This document shows positions 27,387 to 35,653 of a stretch of DNA of 64,000 nucleotides, one piece after another. The notes beneath the pieces were generated by a model. The model did not search any database. It worked only from the letters and a program-made list of their open reading frames with translations, and had not been told where the DNA came from. Location: positions 62,001-126,000 of the forward strand of contig JBGAIF010000001.1 in assembly GCA_044225795.1 (NCBI GenBank), written 5' to 3'. The stretch comes from Nemorincola sp044225795 (GTDB taxonomy: Bacteria > Bacteroidota > Bacteroidia > Chitinophagales > Chitinophagaceae). The first letter of the stretch is position 1. Every line of letters starts with the position of its first letter. The position numbers were made by a program, and so were the translations under genes.

Positions 27387-29492
27387 TTGATAGCTGACTA
27401 TAAAAAGCTGCTTTTTCCAACAGGTATCATAGCGTTACTGCTGTGTGCAGCTACTGCTTTTTCCCAGGACCTCAGCACCGGCAAGAAAAAGACCAGGCAA
27501 CCGCAGCCTGCGCCACAGCAGCCAATGCTGCCACCGCAGCTGATGCCACCGCATCCGCAGAACAAAATGTCGGAACGCTATTTCAATATTGATGCCAAAA
27601 GAATGATAGAAAGCCCCGAGAGCGAGGACGCGCTGCCTCGTTCACGGGAGTTCAAGCGCATAGACAGCACTTACTATGTAGGATGGATGTTTGAAGGCAT
27701 CTATAAATTCAATCACTCTGCCGACTACCTTGGCTACAAGAATGCAGCAGTGCCGCTGGAGCGGGCCCTGAACCTCCTGGAACACGACTATGCCAAAGCG
27801 CTTTCTACCAGAACAGATCAGTTGCTGGTCTTCTACCCTATTCGCTTTATCATGCTCGATTATACCCAGATAGCCTACTACCTGATGCAGTGCTATAACA
27901 ATACCGAACAACCCGATAAGGCATTTGCACTGCTCAGAAGAACGCAGAAATGGAACCTCCAGATGGACTGGTACATGGATACGTATAATTTTCTTGCCTG
28001 GACCATTCACAGAAACCGCTTCTATACGAGCCTGAAATATCCGTTCTTAAAGAATTCTATAGAGGCCAATGAAAAGCTGGCAAACAGCTATCTCGATTCC
28101 GGTATGAGGAAGATCGTCCGCAACAGGAAGATCAATGAACAACTGAAACAATTCTTCCCAGGCTATGAGCAGCGCGAATGGATGTCTGTGTATCACTACA
28201 AGAACATGCTGTATGCATACGCGTTCAACATAGATTCCGCAGATCACTATTTTGGTCTCATGCGCGAAGCCGGAAGGTTGCCACACAATAACTACGCCAA
28301 CTTCCTCGTAACCTGCGGCAACTTCAGAACTGCCGAAGAAGAGTATCGTATAGCATCCCAACAGGACATGAGCGACAAACGGCTGCAGGAATGGGCATAC
28401 TATACTTCCATCCTCGATCTGTACAAAGCCAATACCAAGCGGTCAATAGTGCTGGCGAGGGATATGATAAAGGCGGCAGGTTCCACACCGGGGTACGGCT
28501 GGTACAATATAGCCCTCGCCCGTGCCATGCTCTATGACGGCCAGGTGAGCGAATCCCAACGCTATGCCGACAAAGCAGCCGAATTCAAAGAGTTGCACAT
28601 AGGCACCACATTGGGGCAAAGCCATTATGACTTCAGTATTCAGTTACTGAAACTCATCGGCAAGGAACTGTCGTGGGAGATGGATAAATTCGAGCACCGC
28701 AACTGGTGGTACAACCCATCAGTCTTACTGGATATGTCGCGAAAGATGAGCGACAAATATCTGCAGCAGTTTCTCATCATCAACCAGTTCGCCCAAAACC
28801 CCGAGCGCGACCGGGTTATCTACAAGCTGTTCTCTACAGAAAGTACCGTATCATGGGATGAGATCTGGTACCTGATACACGATTTCAGTACCAATTTCTT
28901 TGTACGCCGTTTTGAGCAGGAAGCGGTAAATGAGAAAAGGGAGCGCATACGCAAGTATTTTGCGCTGTTCGTTGCGCGTCTTAAAATGCAGCAGGGAAAA
29001 TACGACGAAGGAAAGAAGATACTCGAACGGGTACGGTTGGATCCCAATGTCGATCCCGAATATGAGAAACTATTCGTAGCACGTATTTACCAGGCCGAAG
29101 CAGAATGTGCCGCGCATGACAAGAACGAGGCCGCAAAGAATGATTGGCTGTATCGTATGTACAAGTTCTATCCGCAACTCGTACCGTTTACCGGCATGCA
29201 AATGAACATGAACCTCCATGTCACCGGAACAACTGACAAAGAAGTGGAGAACAGCCTTCGCTCCTGCAACATCAATTGGGTCACAGATCTTAGCGTTCCC
29301 GCCCCCGATGCTTACGTTTCATTCCATGCTGCCGGTAATAAAAAAACAATAACCTACTATGTTATAGACCGGTCGGGAAATACGATCGTTCCTAAACAAA
29401 CATTTGCATGGCAGAAGGCAGACGAGGCAGGAAAAACCCTTGCTTATAGGCTATTCAATATAGGCGGCAAGGAAGAGGAAGAAAAGAAATGA
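27387..29492 (+). CDS. large secreted protein of unknown function, MoxR-linked
   Basis: The 701-residue protein has a signal peptide (LLFPTGIIALLLCAATAFSQ), then a Gln/Pro-rich linker (about residues 35-60), then an all-helical body with repeated aromatic residues that looks TPR/SEL1-like (for example YYLMQCYNNTEQPDKAFALL and YDEGKKILERVR). No enzyme motif is visible. The last 90 residues look beta-rich. The only start between the upstream stop and the signal peptide is TTG 27387. It probably forms an operon with moxR, so it may be its periplasmic client or unrelated. Confidence 0.75.
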   Translation: MIADYKKLLFPTGIIALLLCAATAFSQDLSTGKKKTRQPQPAPQQPMLPPQLMPPHPQNKMSERYFNIDAKRMIESPESEDALPRSREFKRIDSTYYVGWMFEGIYKFNHSADYLGYKNAAVPLERALNLLEHDYAKALSTRTDQLLVFYPIRFIMLDYTQIAYYLMQCYNNTEQPDKAFALLRRTQKWNLQMDWYMDTYNFLAWTIHRNRFYTSLKYPFLKNSIEANEKLANSYLDSGMRKIVRNRKINEQLKQFFPGYEQREWMSVYHYKNMLYAYAFNIDSADHYFGLMREAGRLPHNNYANFLVTCGNFRTAEEEYRIASQQDMSDKRLQEWAYYTSILDLYKANTKRSIVLARDMIKAAGSTPGYGWYNIALARAMLYDGQVSESQRYADKAAEFKELHIGTTLGQSHYDFSIQLLKLIGKELSWEMDKFEHRNWWYNPSVLLDMSRKMSDKYLQQFLIINQFAQNPERDRVIYKLFSTESTVSWDEIWYLIHDFSTNFFVRRFEQEAVNEKRERIRKYFALFVARLKMQQGKYDEGKKILERVRLDPNVDPEYEKLFVARIYQAEAECAAHDKNEAAKNDWLYRMYKFYPQLVPFTGMQMNMNLHVTGTTDKEVENSLRSCNINWVTDLSVPAPDAYVSFHAAGNKKTITYYVIDRSGNTIVPKQTFAWQKADEAGKTLAYRLFNIGGKEEEEKK

Positions 29493-29495
29493 TCA

Positions 29496-29993
29496 TTATT
29501 TTATAACCCAAACGACTACCTTGTATCCAGTTATCAACTCATCATACGCATTGGCTCCCTGTAAAGAAATCAAACCAACTCTAATTTTGCCTTTATGATA
29601 TGTTAGATAATTTGCTCCATTTTCATCGTTGCTTGACTTATCAAAAATGTAGCCACCTGATTTCAATTGGTTTTTTATTGATAGATAATCAACCTTATAC
29701 GACGTTTGAAAGGATGCTTGACAAACGCCGTTTTCAAAGTTCAATTTCATAACAAAGTAAGAAGCTCTTTGGTCTGAACCATTTTGGTTATACGCATAAT
29801 TTATTATTGTTGCAGGAGATGAATAAGAGTTCTCTACTTCTGTTTTCCAAAACTTATATCCTTTAGTAGTTACATAAGTATCAAAGTCATCATCATTGCA
29901 TTTTGAGAGTTTAATAAGTTCATTCAGTGTAAGTTTCTGCCCAAATGAAATGGAGCTTGCTAGCATAAACAAACAAAAAAATATATTTTTCAT
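29496..29993 (-). CDS. small secreted protein of unknown function
   Basis: The 165-residue product has a clear signal peptide (MKNIFFCLFMLASSISFGQ, cleavage before KLTL) and a mixed alpha/beta remainder with repeated aromatic residues. I recognise no family. The gene is markedly AT-rich compared with neighbours and its codons favour A/T at third positions, as does the next gene upstream on the same strand, 21 bp away. Both look acquired. It ends 3 bp from the convergent MoxR-linked gene. Confidence 0.7.
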   Translation of the reverse strand: MKNIFFCLFMLASSISFGQKLTLNELIKLSKCNDDDFDTYVTTKGYKFWKTEVENSYSSPATIINYAYNQNGSDQRASYFVMKLNFENGVCQASFQTSYKVDYLSIKNQLKSGGYIFDKSSNDENGANYLTYHKGKIRVGLISLQGANAYDELITGYKVVVWVIK

Positions 29994-30014
29994 CGCACTA
30001 TTTGATCTTGTAAA

Positions 30015-30428
30015 TTATACATCTTCATTTAGTTCATCTAAACTGTCCCAATCGATTCTATCTCGTCTAAAATTACTTTGAGTTGCCAGTCTTATTTCAA
30101 TATTAATTGAAGCCGAAAGCAACTCTTGCAAATTAACAGACCTAGTCACAGTCGAATATTCCCAATTGCTTTCACCCATTTTATGTAATACGATGTCAAC
30201 AGGACAGTTTCTTAGTTCGGTTAAGTCTTGGATATTACCCATATTAATTCTCAAGCCTGCAACACCATATCCACTTGGTATTCCTATTTTATCTAGAAAC
30301 CTACCAACTTCATTGTCAACTGCAATAGTTCCTAAATAACCTGTGTGGGCAACGCTAGCAAATTTCTTATCATCCAAAGAAATATCAGACATAAAGTAAT
30401 CGTTTTGTATAAAGGTATTAATTAACAT
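30015..30428 (-). CDS. hypothetical cytoplasmic protein, AT-rich
   Basis: The 137-residue product has no signal peptide or membrane segment. It is acidic at the C-terminus (DWDSLDELNEDV) and has a glycine-rich middle (GIPSGYGVAGLRI). I recognise no family. The start may be ATG 30428 or the internal ATG at 30392 (MSDISLDDKKF). It shares the low GC content of the adjacent secreted protein gene and lies 21 bp upstream of it, so the pair may be one transferred unit. It could be a toxin- or immunity-type pair, but there is no motif to support that. Confidence 0.6.
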   Translation of the reverse strand: MLINTFIQNDYFMSDISLDDKKFASVAHTGYLGTIAVDNEVGRFLDKIGIPSGYGVAGLRINMGNIQDLTELRNCPVDIVLHKMGESNWEYSTVTRSVNLQELLSASINIEIRLATQSNFRRDRIDWDSLDELNEDV

Positions 30429-30468
30429 GCTTATCTACCTGTATTTGTTATGAATTTTCAGGCTAATA

Positions 30469-32091
30469 TCAATAAACCCTCTTCCCTCCCACATAAGTCC
30501 CCATAACCTTCACATTCAGCAGCTCGCTTTCAGCCACCTGCATCAGGTCTTTGTCCAGTATCACTATGTCTGCTTTCTTACCGGGTTCTATACTGCCTAC
30601 TTCCTGCTCCAGGAAATCACCCTTGGCTGCCCATATGGTCATGCCGCGAAGTGCCTGCTCCCTCGTCAGCGCATTCTCTTTCTGAAATCCCCCCTCGGGA
30701 AAGTTCTTCGCATCCTTTCGCACCACTGCGGCATAAAATGTCTTGACCGGTGATATTTCCTCTACAGGAAAGTCCGTACCCAATGGTATCCAGCCATTCT
30801 GATCCATCAGTTGCTTATACGCATACCCACCCTTCAGCCTTTCTTCTCCTATCCGGTCCTTTGCCCAATACATATCACTTGTGGCATGTGTAGGCTGCAC
30901 AGAAGGAACCACTGAAGCTTTGCCAAACAAGCCAAAGTCCTTTTCATTCACTACCTGTGCATGCTCTATCCGCCAGCGCTTGTCATTCCTTCCCTTCAGG
31001 TATTTGTTATAGATAGTCAGCACTACTCTGTTACCGCTATCGCCTATCGCATGAGTACACAGTTGAAAGTCTGTATTCAGCAACATGGCCGCCAGCGAAT
31101 CAAAATGTTCCGGTTTACTCAGCAGGAATCCGTTCCATCCCGTCTTATCGTTATAAGGGCGCAACAGGCATGCGCCTCTGCTGCCCAGGGCTCCGTCGGC
31201 ATATGCTTTTATCCCCTTTACAAACAGCCGGTCTGTTTTGTAAGGCCCCTTTTCCAGGTAACGGTTATAGTTTGCGGTATCGTCACTGAGCATCACATAC
31301 AGCCTCATCTGCAATTTATTTTCCTGCTGCAGGGAGTCAATAATATTTACATCTGTGTACATCAGGCCACAATCCGTTATCGTGGTCAGCCCCTGTGCAA
31401 AACAATTCTTTTGTGCTGCAGTCAGCCATTGCTCGTAATCCGCTTTAGAAGGTTCAGGGATTCTTTTTGTGACAAGATCTACCGCATTGTCTATCAGTAC
31501 TCCGGTCAATCTGCCGCCCTTCACTTCTATCTCACCACCTGTCAATGTTTGCCCCGCCTTAACGCCGGCTATGTTCAATGCCACATCATTAGCTATCGCC
31601 GCATGTCCGTCCACACGTTGCAGCAATACTGCATTTTGGGGAAACAGTTTATTCAGGCCACCATTATCAGGGTATGCATGTCCCGGAAACTTATTCTGAT
31701 CCCACCCGCGCCCTCTTATCCAATACTGCGATGGGTGCTCTTCATGAAACTTACGGACACGCGCTATGGCTTCGTTCCAGTCTTTACAGTCATATAGATT
31801 CACTTCAAACAGCCCCCTGCCGTAGCCTACAAAGTGTGCATGTGCATCTATAAATCCCGGGTACACCGGCTTGCCGGCAATATCCACTATGCTGTCTGCA
31901 GCATATTTATTGAGCAGCTCCTCATTTTTGCCTACTGCCACTATCCTACCATCCTTTACCGCTATCGCCTCTTCAATATGGAATGCGCTATCTGCAGTAT
32001 ATACCTTGCCATGGTGCAGCAACAGGTCAACCCTTTGTTTGGTCTTGCAGGAGGAAAGAACGATCAACAGAAGAAACGACAGATATTTCAT
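30469..32091 (-). CDS. amidohydrolase family lipoprotein (YtcJ-like)
   Basis: From ATG 32091 the product is 540 residues with a lipoprotein signal (MKYLSFLLLIVLSSC, lipobox LSSC, Cys15). It then shows the amidohydrolase beta-sandwich and barrel: PVYPGFIDAHAHFVGYG (first metal-binding HxH), a later THAIGDSGN and RIEHAQV histidines, and the C-terminal GTDFPVEEISP. This matches the YtcJ-like metal-dependent hydrolases, whose physiological substrates are mostly unknown; formamide/amide hydrolysis is known for a few. An upstream in-frame start at 32175 would add 28 residues before the signal peptide and is rejected. Confidence 0.88.
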   Translation of the reverse strand: MKYLSFLLLIVLSSCKTKQRVDLLLHHGKVYTADSAFHIEEAIAVKDGRIVAVGKNEELLNKYAADSIVDIAGKPVYPGFIDAHAHFVGYGRGLFEVNLYDCKDWNEAIARVRKFHEEHPSQYWIRGRGWDQNKFPGHAYPDNGGLNKLFPQNAVLLQRVDGHAAIANDVALNIAGVKAGQTLTGGEIEVKGGRLTGVLIDNAVDLVTKRIPEPSKADYEQWLTAAQKNCFAQGLTTITDCGLMYTDVNIIDSLQQENKLQMRLYVMLSDDTANYNRYLEKGPYKTDRLFVKGIKAYADGALGSRGACLLRPYNDKTGWNGFLLSKPEHFDSLAAMLLNTDFQLCTHAIGDSGNRVVLTIYNKYLKGRNDKRWRIEHAQVVNEKDFGLFGKASVVPSVQPTHATSDMYWAKDRIGEERLKGGYAYKQLMDQNGWIPLGTDFPVEEISPVKTFYAAVVRKDAKNFPEGGFQKENALTREQALRGMTIWAAKGDFLEQEVGSIEPGKKADIVILDKDLMQVAESELLNVKVMGTYVGGKRVY

Positions 32092-32510
32092 ACTATAAAG
32101 ATACTCTCCTGCCGCATCAACAAAAAAGGTGCACCCTGTTCTTAACCGGGCCACCCACTCCCCGGATAAAGACATTACGCACCTCTTTCAGATCATGCCC
32201 GGCATTTATTTAACCTGTCTCTCCAGGTGTTTGCATGCCTGCTTGTCTTATTAATTGTATTACCAAAAGCGTGCCAAAGCTTCAGTGCACTTATCCCCTC
32301 TTATCAGAAATCCTTGTTAAAGCATATTATTTGGTCGGAAATATTCCATTTTTCGGAAAAATCATCCGCCATGCGGAATAAACGAAGGTGTGCCACAATT
32401 CTATTTCATTGATTTTCAGTTGTTTATAACTCTGGCACGTAATTCGCAATATTCCTGTCAAACAACAAACAAAAACAAAACATTCTTAAACAACTCAAAA
32501 ACAAAACAAA
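32092..32510. other. intergenic region upstream of the DUF4402 gene
   Basis: About 420 bp between divergent genes with no supported gene. It contains an A/T-rich tract with short repeats of TCGGAAA and an imperfect GGAAATATTCC palindrome near 32338-32348. The 50 bases before 32511 are A/C-rich (AAACAAAACA-type), suggesting an unstructured leader for the downstream gene. A possible -7-like TAATTCGC lies about 70 bp upstream of the start. Confidence 0.5.
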
Positions 32511-33026
32511 ATGAAAAACATCGTAAAAGTTCTCGCCATCGCAGCCATCGCAGTTATCGCTTCTGACAAATCTTTCGCTCAGGCTTCTGCTACCGCTTCT
32601 GCTACTGCTCATCATCACACCCATCGCTATCTCTAAATCTGTGGATATGAACGGTAACATCGCTGTATCCGGTTCTACTTCAGTACCGTTATCCTCTCTG
32701 CTTCAGGCACCCGTACTACCGGCGGTTCCGGTGGTGTTACACTCCCTGCTACTACAGGTACTGTTGCCGCTGCTGAATTCGCAGTATCAGGTGAGCCTGG
32801 CTACACTTACGCTATCACACTGCCTACAAGCGCTACGCTGACCGACGGTAGCTCGCACACAATGAGCGTAGGTTCTTTCACCAGCAACCCGTCTTCTACC
32901 GGTACTTTGAGCTCCGGTGGTACACAGACACTCTACGTAGGTGCTACACTTAGTGTTGCTGCTGCTCAGGCTGCCGGTACTTACACCAACTCTACTGCTG
33001 TACCGGTAACTGTTAACTACAACTAA
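32511..33026 (+). pseudogene. DUF4402 domain secreted protein, disrupted by two compensating frameshifts
   Basis: ATG 32511 opens a signal peptide (MKNIVKVLAIAAIAVIASDK, cleavage near FAQA). That frame reads SATASATA to 32609 and then stops at TAA 32634. The expected continuation (IITPIAISKSVDM) lies in the +1 frame from 32611, and from about 32683 the reading returns to the first frame (TVILSASGTRTTGGSGGVTLP and on to TVNYN, stop 33024-33026). The composite is a normal DUF4402 protein of about 170 residues, a family of exported beta-rich proteins in Bacteroidota. Either one extra base near 32610 and one lost base near 32682, or sequencing errors. An in-frame gap in the expected MNFGNIAV (reads MNGNIAV) is a third oddity. 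Confidence 0.75.
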
Positions 33027-33051
33027 TCTGACATCAAATAACTGATCATAT

Positions 33052-33103
33052 CCGGGCAACTGTTTCTCTACCTTGTTTTTGAGACAGTTGCTCCGGCCTT
33101 TTA
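33052..33103 (+). terminator. intrinsic terminator of the DUF4402 gene
   Basis: CCGGGCAACTGT (33052-33063) pairs with ACAGTTGCTCCGG (about 33084-33096) with small bulges, followed by CCTTTTAAAAG. It stands 25 bp after the stop codon. Confidence 0.55.
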
Positions 33104-33168
33104 AAAGAACCTAATTATCAAACACATTACTAACCCTTAAAGACTGTTTTGTTTTTGAGATAAATGAC

Positions 33169-33195
33169 CGCCGGTTTCGCCCGGCGTTTTTTTTT
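33169..33195 (+). terminator. strong intrinsic terminator without an obvious gene
   Basis: CGCCGG (33169-33174), six-base loop, CCGGCG (33181-33186) and nine T residues. It is the clearest terminator in the window, but lies 140 bp after the previous stop and behind another terminator. It may end read-through from the DUF4402 gene or a short RNA starting after 33103. The adenine deaminase gene ends at 33305 on the other strand. Confidence 0.75.
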
Positions 33196-33304
33196 ATGAG
33201 GCGATCTTTGTTCCGGGAAAAGTCATGGTATATCCCATAATGTGCTTTATGTCACAGAGAATTTAAACAATAGGTGACGCCTTTTATGGGGGTTAAATAA
33301 CCCC

Positions 33305-34945
33305 TTATTTCTCCACACTTACAAACTCGAACTTACTTCCATCAAACAAACCCAGGTCACTTAGTTTCAGTGCCGGTATCACCAGCAACGCCATAAACGA
33401 GAGCGTCATGAAAGGTGCATGAAGCCTGGAACCCAATTCAGCACAGGTGCCGTTCAATTTAGTGTATGCCACGGCAATGGTATGCCCGTCTTCTGCACAC
33501 ATCAGCCCGGCTATCGGCAGTGGTATATGTTCGGTAGTATTACTATCCCTTGCTACAGCTATGCCTCCCTTGCATCCTACCAGGGCATTCACTGCCGCGC
33601 AAATGCTATCATCATCTGCGCCTACAGCTATGATATTATGACAGTCGTGCGCCACAGTAGAGGCAAGCGCACCCTTTTTTAATCCGAAGTTCCTGATAAA
33701 GGCTATCGCAGGTGTTGCTTTTTCTTCATAGCGGTTTATCACCACTATTTTCAGGATATCCTTTTCGGTGTCACTAACGATATTACCATCTGCAACCTTG
33801 CCGGGCAATTCACTCATATTGGTCACCAATTGCCCTTCGATCGCGTCTATCACTCTTAAAGTCGGACCAGCGGCAGATGCCCTGAACCTGAACTCCTCGG
33901 GTGTTCTTGTCCTTGCTATGAAATTATTGATCACTTCGGCCTTCACAGAGCTTATCAGCGATTTCCCGCTTTCAGCAACCAATACCCCGTCAATGTAGGT
34001 TTGCAGCACATCAAACTGCTGCAGGTCATTCACTACGATCATATCGGCAGGGTCGCCTGTTCTTAGTAACCCTACCGGCAATCCGTAATGCAGCACAGGG
34101 TGCACAGATGCTGCGCGTAGCACATCATACAGGTCATACCCCTTGGCAAGAGAGCGTTTCACGAGGCCATTGATATGATGAAGTATCAGCTCATCAGGGT
34201 GTTTATCATCGCTGCAGAACATAACCCGGTCAGGGTGCAACTTCAGCAGATCGCATAATGCTTCATAATTTTTCGCGGCACTCCCCTCCCTGATGAGGAT
34301 ATTCATTCCGGCTTTCACTTTATCCAGCGCTTCCTCCAGTGTGAAACACTCATGGTCTGTAGATATTCCCGCAGCAGCATAGGCGGCAGCCACCTCTCCT
34401 CTTAATCCGGGGGCGTGGCCATCCACAGGCTTACCCGCCTTTTTAGCCGCAGCGATCTTAGCCATTACCCGGGCATCCTTATTCAGCACGCCGGGATAAT
34501 TCATCATTTCAGACAGGTAGCGGATCTCCGGGTTCCGGAGTAGCTCTTCTACCGCATCTGCATCAAGCGTGGCTCCGGCGGTCTCAAACCCCGTCGCCGG
34601 CACACAGGATGGTGCACCAAAGAAAAACTTAAAGGGCGACCGCTTGCTGTTGTCTATCATATACTGCACCCCTTCCATGCCGCATACATTCGCTATCTCA
34701 TGTGGGTCAGACACTGTAGCAACGGATCCGTGCACTACGGCCATCCGGGCAAAGGCTGTCGGCACCAGCATTGAGCTTTCTATGTGTATATGGGCATCTG
34801 TAAACCCCGGCATAAGGTACTGAGCGGGCGCGTTATCCGTTTCTCTGATACCAGAGATCACGCCATTAACTACAGTGACCTCTGCGGGAAATATTCTCCT
34901 GTTGAACAGATCTACCAACTGCCCCGAAATCGTGAATGTGTTCAT
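33305..34945 (-). CDS. ade: adenine deaminase
   Basis: The 546-residue protein has the adenine deaminase (Ade, COG1001) layout: an amidohydrolase beta-sandwich, LMPGFTDAHIHIESSML with the metal-binding HxH, VVHGSVATVSDPHEIANVCG, DGHAPGL, a FCSDDKHPDEL metal site, and a C-terminal adenine deaminase domain (GVGADDDSICAAVNALV, including CHNIIAVG). It converts adenine to hypoxanthine and ammonia in the cytoplasm, feeding purine salvage. The length is as expected. It starts 3 bp after the truncated haemoglobin gene and shares its promoter. Confidence 0.95.
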   Translation of the reverse strand: MNTFTISGQLVDLFNRRIFPAEVTVVNGVISGIRETDNAPAQYLMPGFTDAHIHIESSMLVPTAFARMAVVHGSVATVSDPHEIANVCGMEGVQYMIDNSKRSPFKFFFGAPSCVPATGFETAGATLDADAVEELLRNPEIRYLSEMMNYPGVLNKDARVMAKIAAAKKAGKPVDGHAPGLRGEVAAAYAAAGISTDHECFTLEEALDKVKAGMNILIREGSAAKNYEALCDLLKLHPDRVMFCSDDKHPDELILHHINGLVKRSLAKGYDLYDVLRAASVHPVLHYGLPVGLLRTGDPADMIVVNDLQQFDVLQTYIDGVLVAESGKSLISSVKAEVINNFIARTRTPEEFRFRASAAGPTLRVIDAIEGQLVTNMSELPGKVADGNIVSDTEKDILKIVVINRYEEKATPAIAFIRNFGLKKGALASTVAHDCHNIIAVGADDDSICAAVNALVGCKGGIAVARDSNTTEHIPLPIAGLMCAEDGHTIAVAYTKLNGTCAELGSRLHAPFMTLSFMALLVIPALKLSDLGLFDGSKFEFVSVEK

Positions 34946-34948
34946 CGT

Positions 34949-35344
34949 TTACATGATTAATTTACCTTCCCTGCCCATTTCCACTTTTATACCTATAAGA
35001 TGTCCCATAAGCATAGCCCTGTGTTTGGCGAGCTCGGCCTTTTCTCCTTCAAACATCCTGTCAATCGTTTCGCCCCATAGAGCCTGCCACCGGTCCATAT
35101 GCTCTTTTCCGAAAGGCATCTTTTTGTCAACATCCACATGCCGTTTCACAGTATTCCCTGTATATCCCGGATCATCCAGTAGCACAGAGCCCCAGAAAAG
35201 GTGCATCTTCTCCAGGTGTTCCGTCCAGCGGTCTGCAATCATAGTGTTAAAGATGCTGCCAAGCAGATCATCTTCCCTCACCTTGCTGTAGAAAGTATCA
35301 ACAAGTCTTATTATATCTTCTTTCTTTGCTATATCGTTCTTCAT
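34949..35344 (-). CDS. group III truncated haemoglobin
   Basis: The 131-residue protein has the pattern of group III truncated globins: FYSKVREDDLLGSIF with the B10 tyrosine, the E-helix segment WTEHLEKMHLFWGSVLL, and PFGKEHMDRW carrying the probable proximal histidine, followed by the aromatic G-helix LWGETIDRMF. It would bind haem and handle O2, NO or peroxide in the cytoplasm; the exact role in this group is not settled. It is the first gene of the haemoglobin-ade unit, and is divergent from feoA with overlapping promoter elements. Confidence 0.88.
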   Translation of the reverse strand: MKNDIAKKEDIIRLVDTFYSKVREDDLLGSIFNTMIADRWTEHLEKMHLFWGSVLLDDPGYTGNTVKRHVDVDKKMPFGKEHMDRWQALWGETIDRMFEGEKAELAKHRAMLMGHLIGIKVEMGREGKLIM

Positions 35345-35360
35345 TGTGCCGCTATTATGA

Positions 35361-35390
35361 CAAAGTTAGCGTTAGTAATCGTTAATTTTG
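35361..35390. promoter_or_regulatory. overlapping divergent promoters of the globin-ade unit and feoA
   Basis: On the minus strand TAACTTTG (35368-35361) lies 17 bp before the globin ATG. On the plus strand TAATTTTG (35383-35390) lies 5 bp before the FeoA ATG at 35396. Both match TAnnTTTG exactly. The two -7 elements are only 14 bp apart, so polymerase binding in one direction should compete with the other. Confidence 0.55.
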
Positions 35391-35395
35391 CGGCA

Positions 35396-35653
35396 ATGAA
35401 TGTGCAGGAAGAAAGGGTCATCCGTTTATCACAACTGGCAAAAGGTACAAAGGCAGTGATCAAAAGCCATGAAGAAAGTGATTTTCAGCTTACACTGATG
35501 GAAATGGGTTGTATTCCCGGCGAACCGGTATGGGTAGAAATGATAGCCCCCATGGGCGACCCAATGGCCATACAGATTGCAGGCTACTACCTGAGCATCC
35601 GCAAAGAAGATGCCGACCGGATTTGGGTCATTGAGACGTCTTCCGCTCATTAA
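35396..35653 (+). CDS. feoA: FeoA-domain protein
   Basis: The 85-residue protein is a single FeoA/SH3-like domain: RLSQLAKGTKAVIKSH, then LTLMEMGCIPGEPVWVEMIAP, and GDPMAIQIAGYYLSIRKEDA. FeoA assists the FeoB ferrous iron permease. No feoB is near; the next gene on this strand is hscA. An in-frame ATG at 35357 is possible but lies upstream of the likely transcription start near 35396, so a short or leaderless message from 35396 is preferred. Its 3' end overlaps the convergent membrane protein gene by 26 bp. Confidence 0.85.
   Translation: MNVQEERVIRLSQLAKGTKAVIKSHEESDFQLTLMEMGCIPGEPVWVEMIAPMGDPMAIQIAGYYLSIRKEDADRIWVIETSSAH

Noticed and set aside
32227..32412. 61-codon frame upstream of the DUF4402 gene
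   Set aside because: No promoter, no family, biased composition; treated as non-coding.
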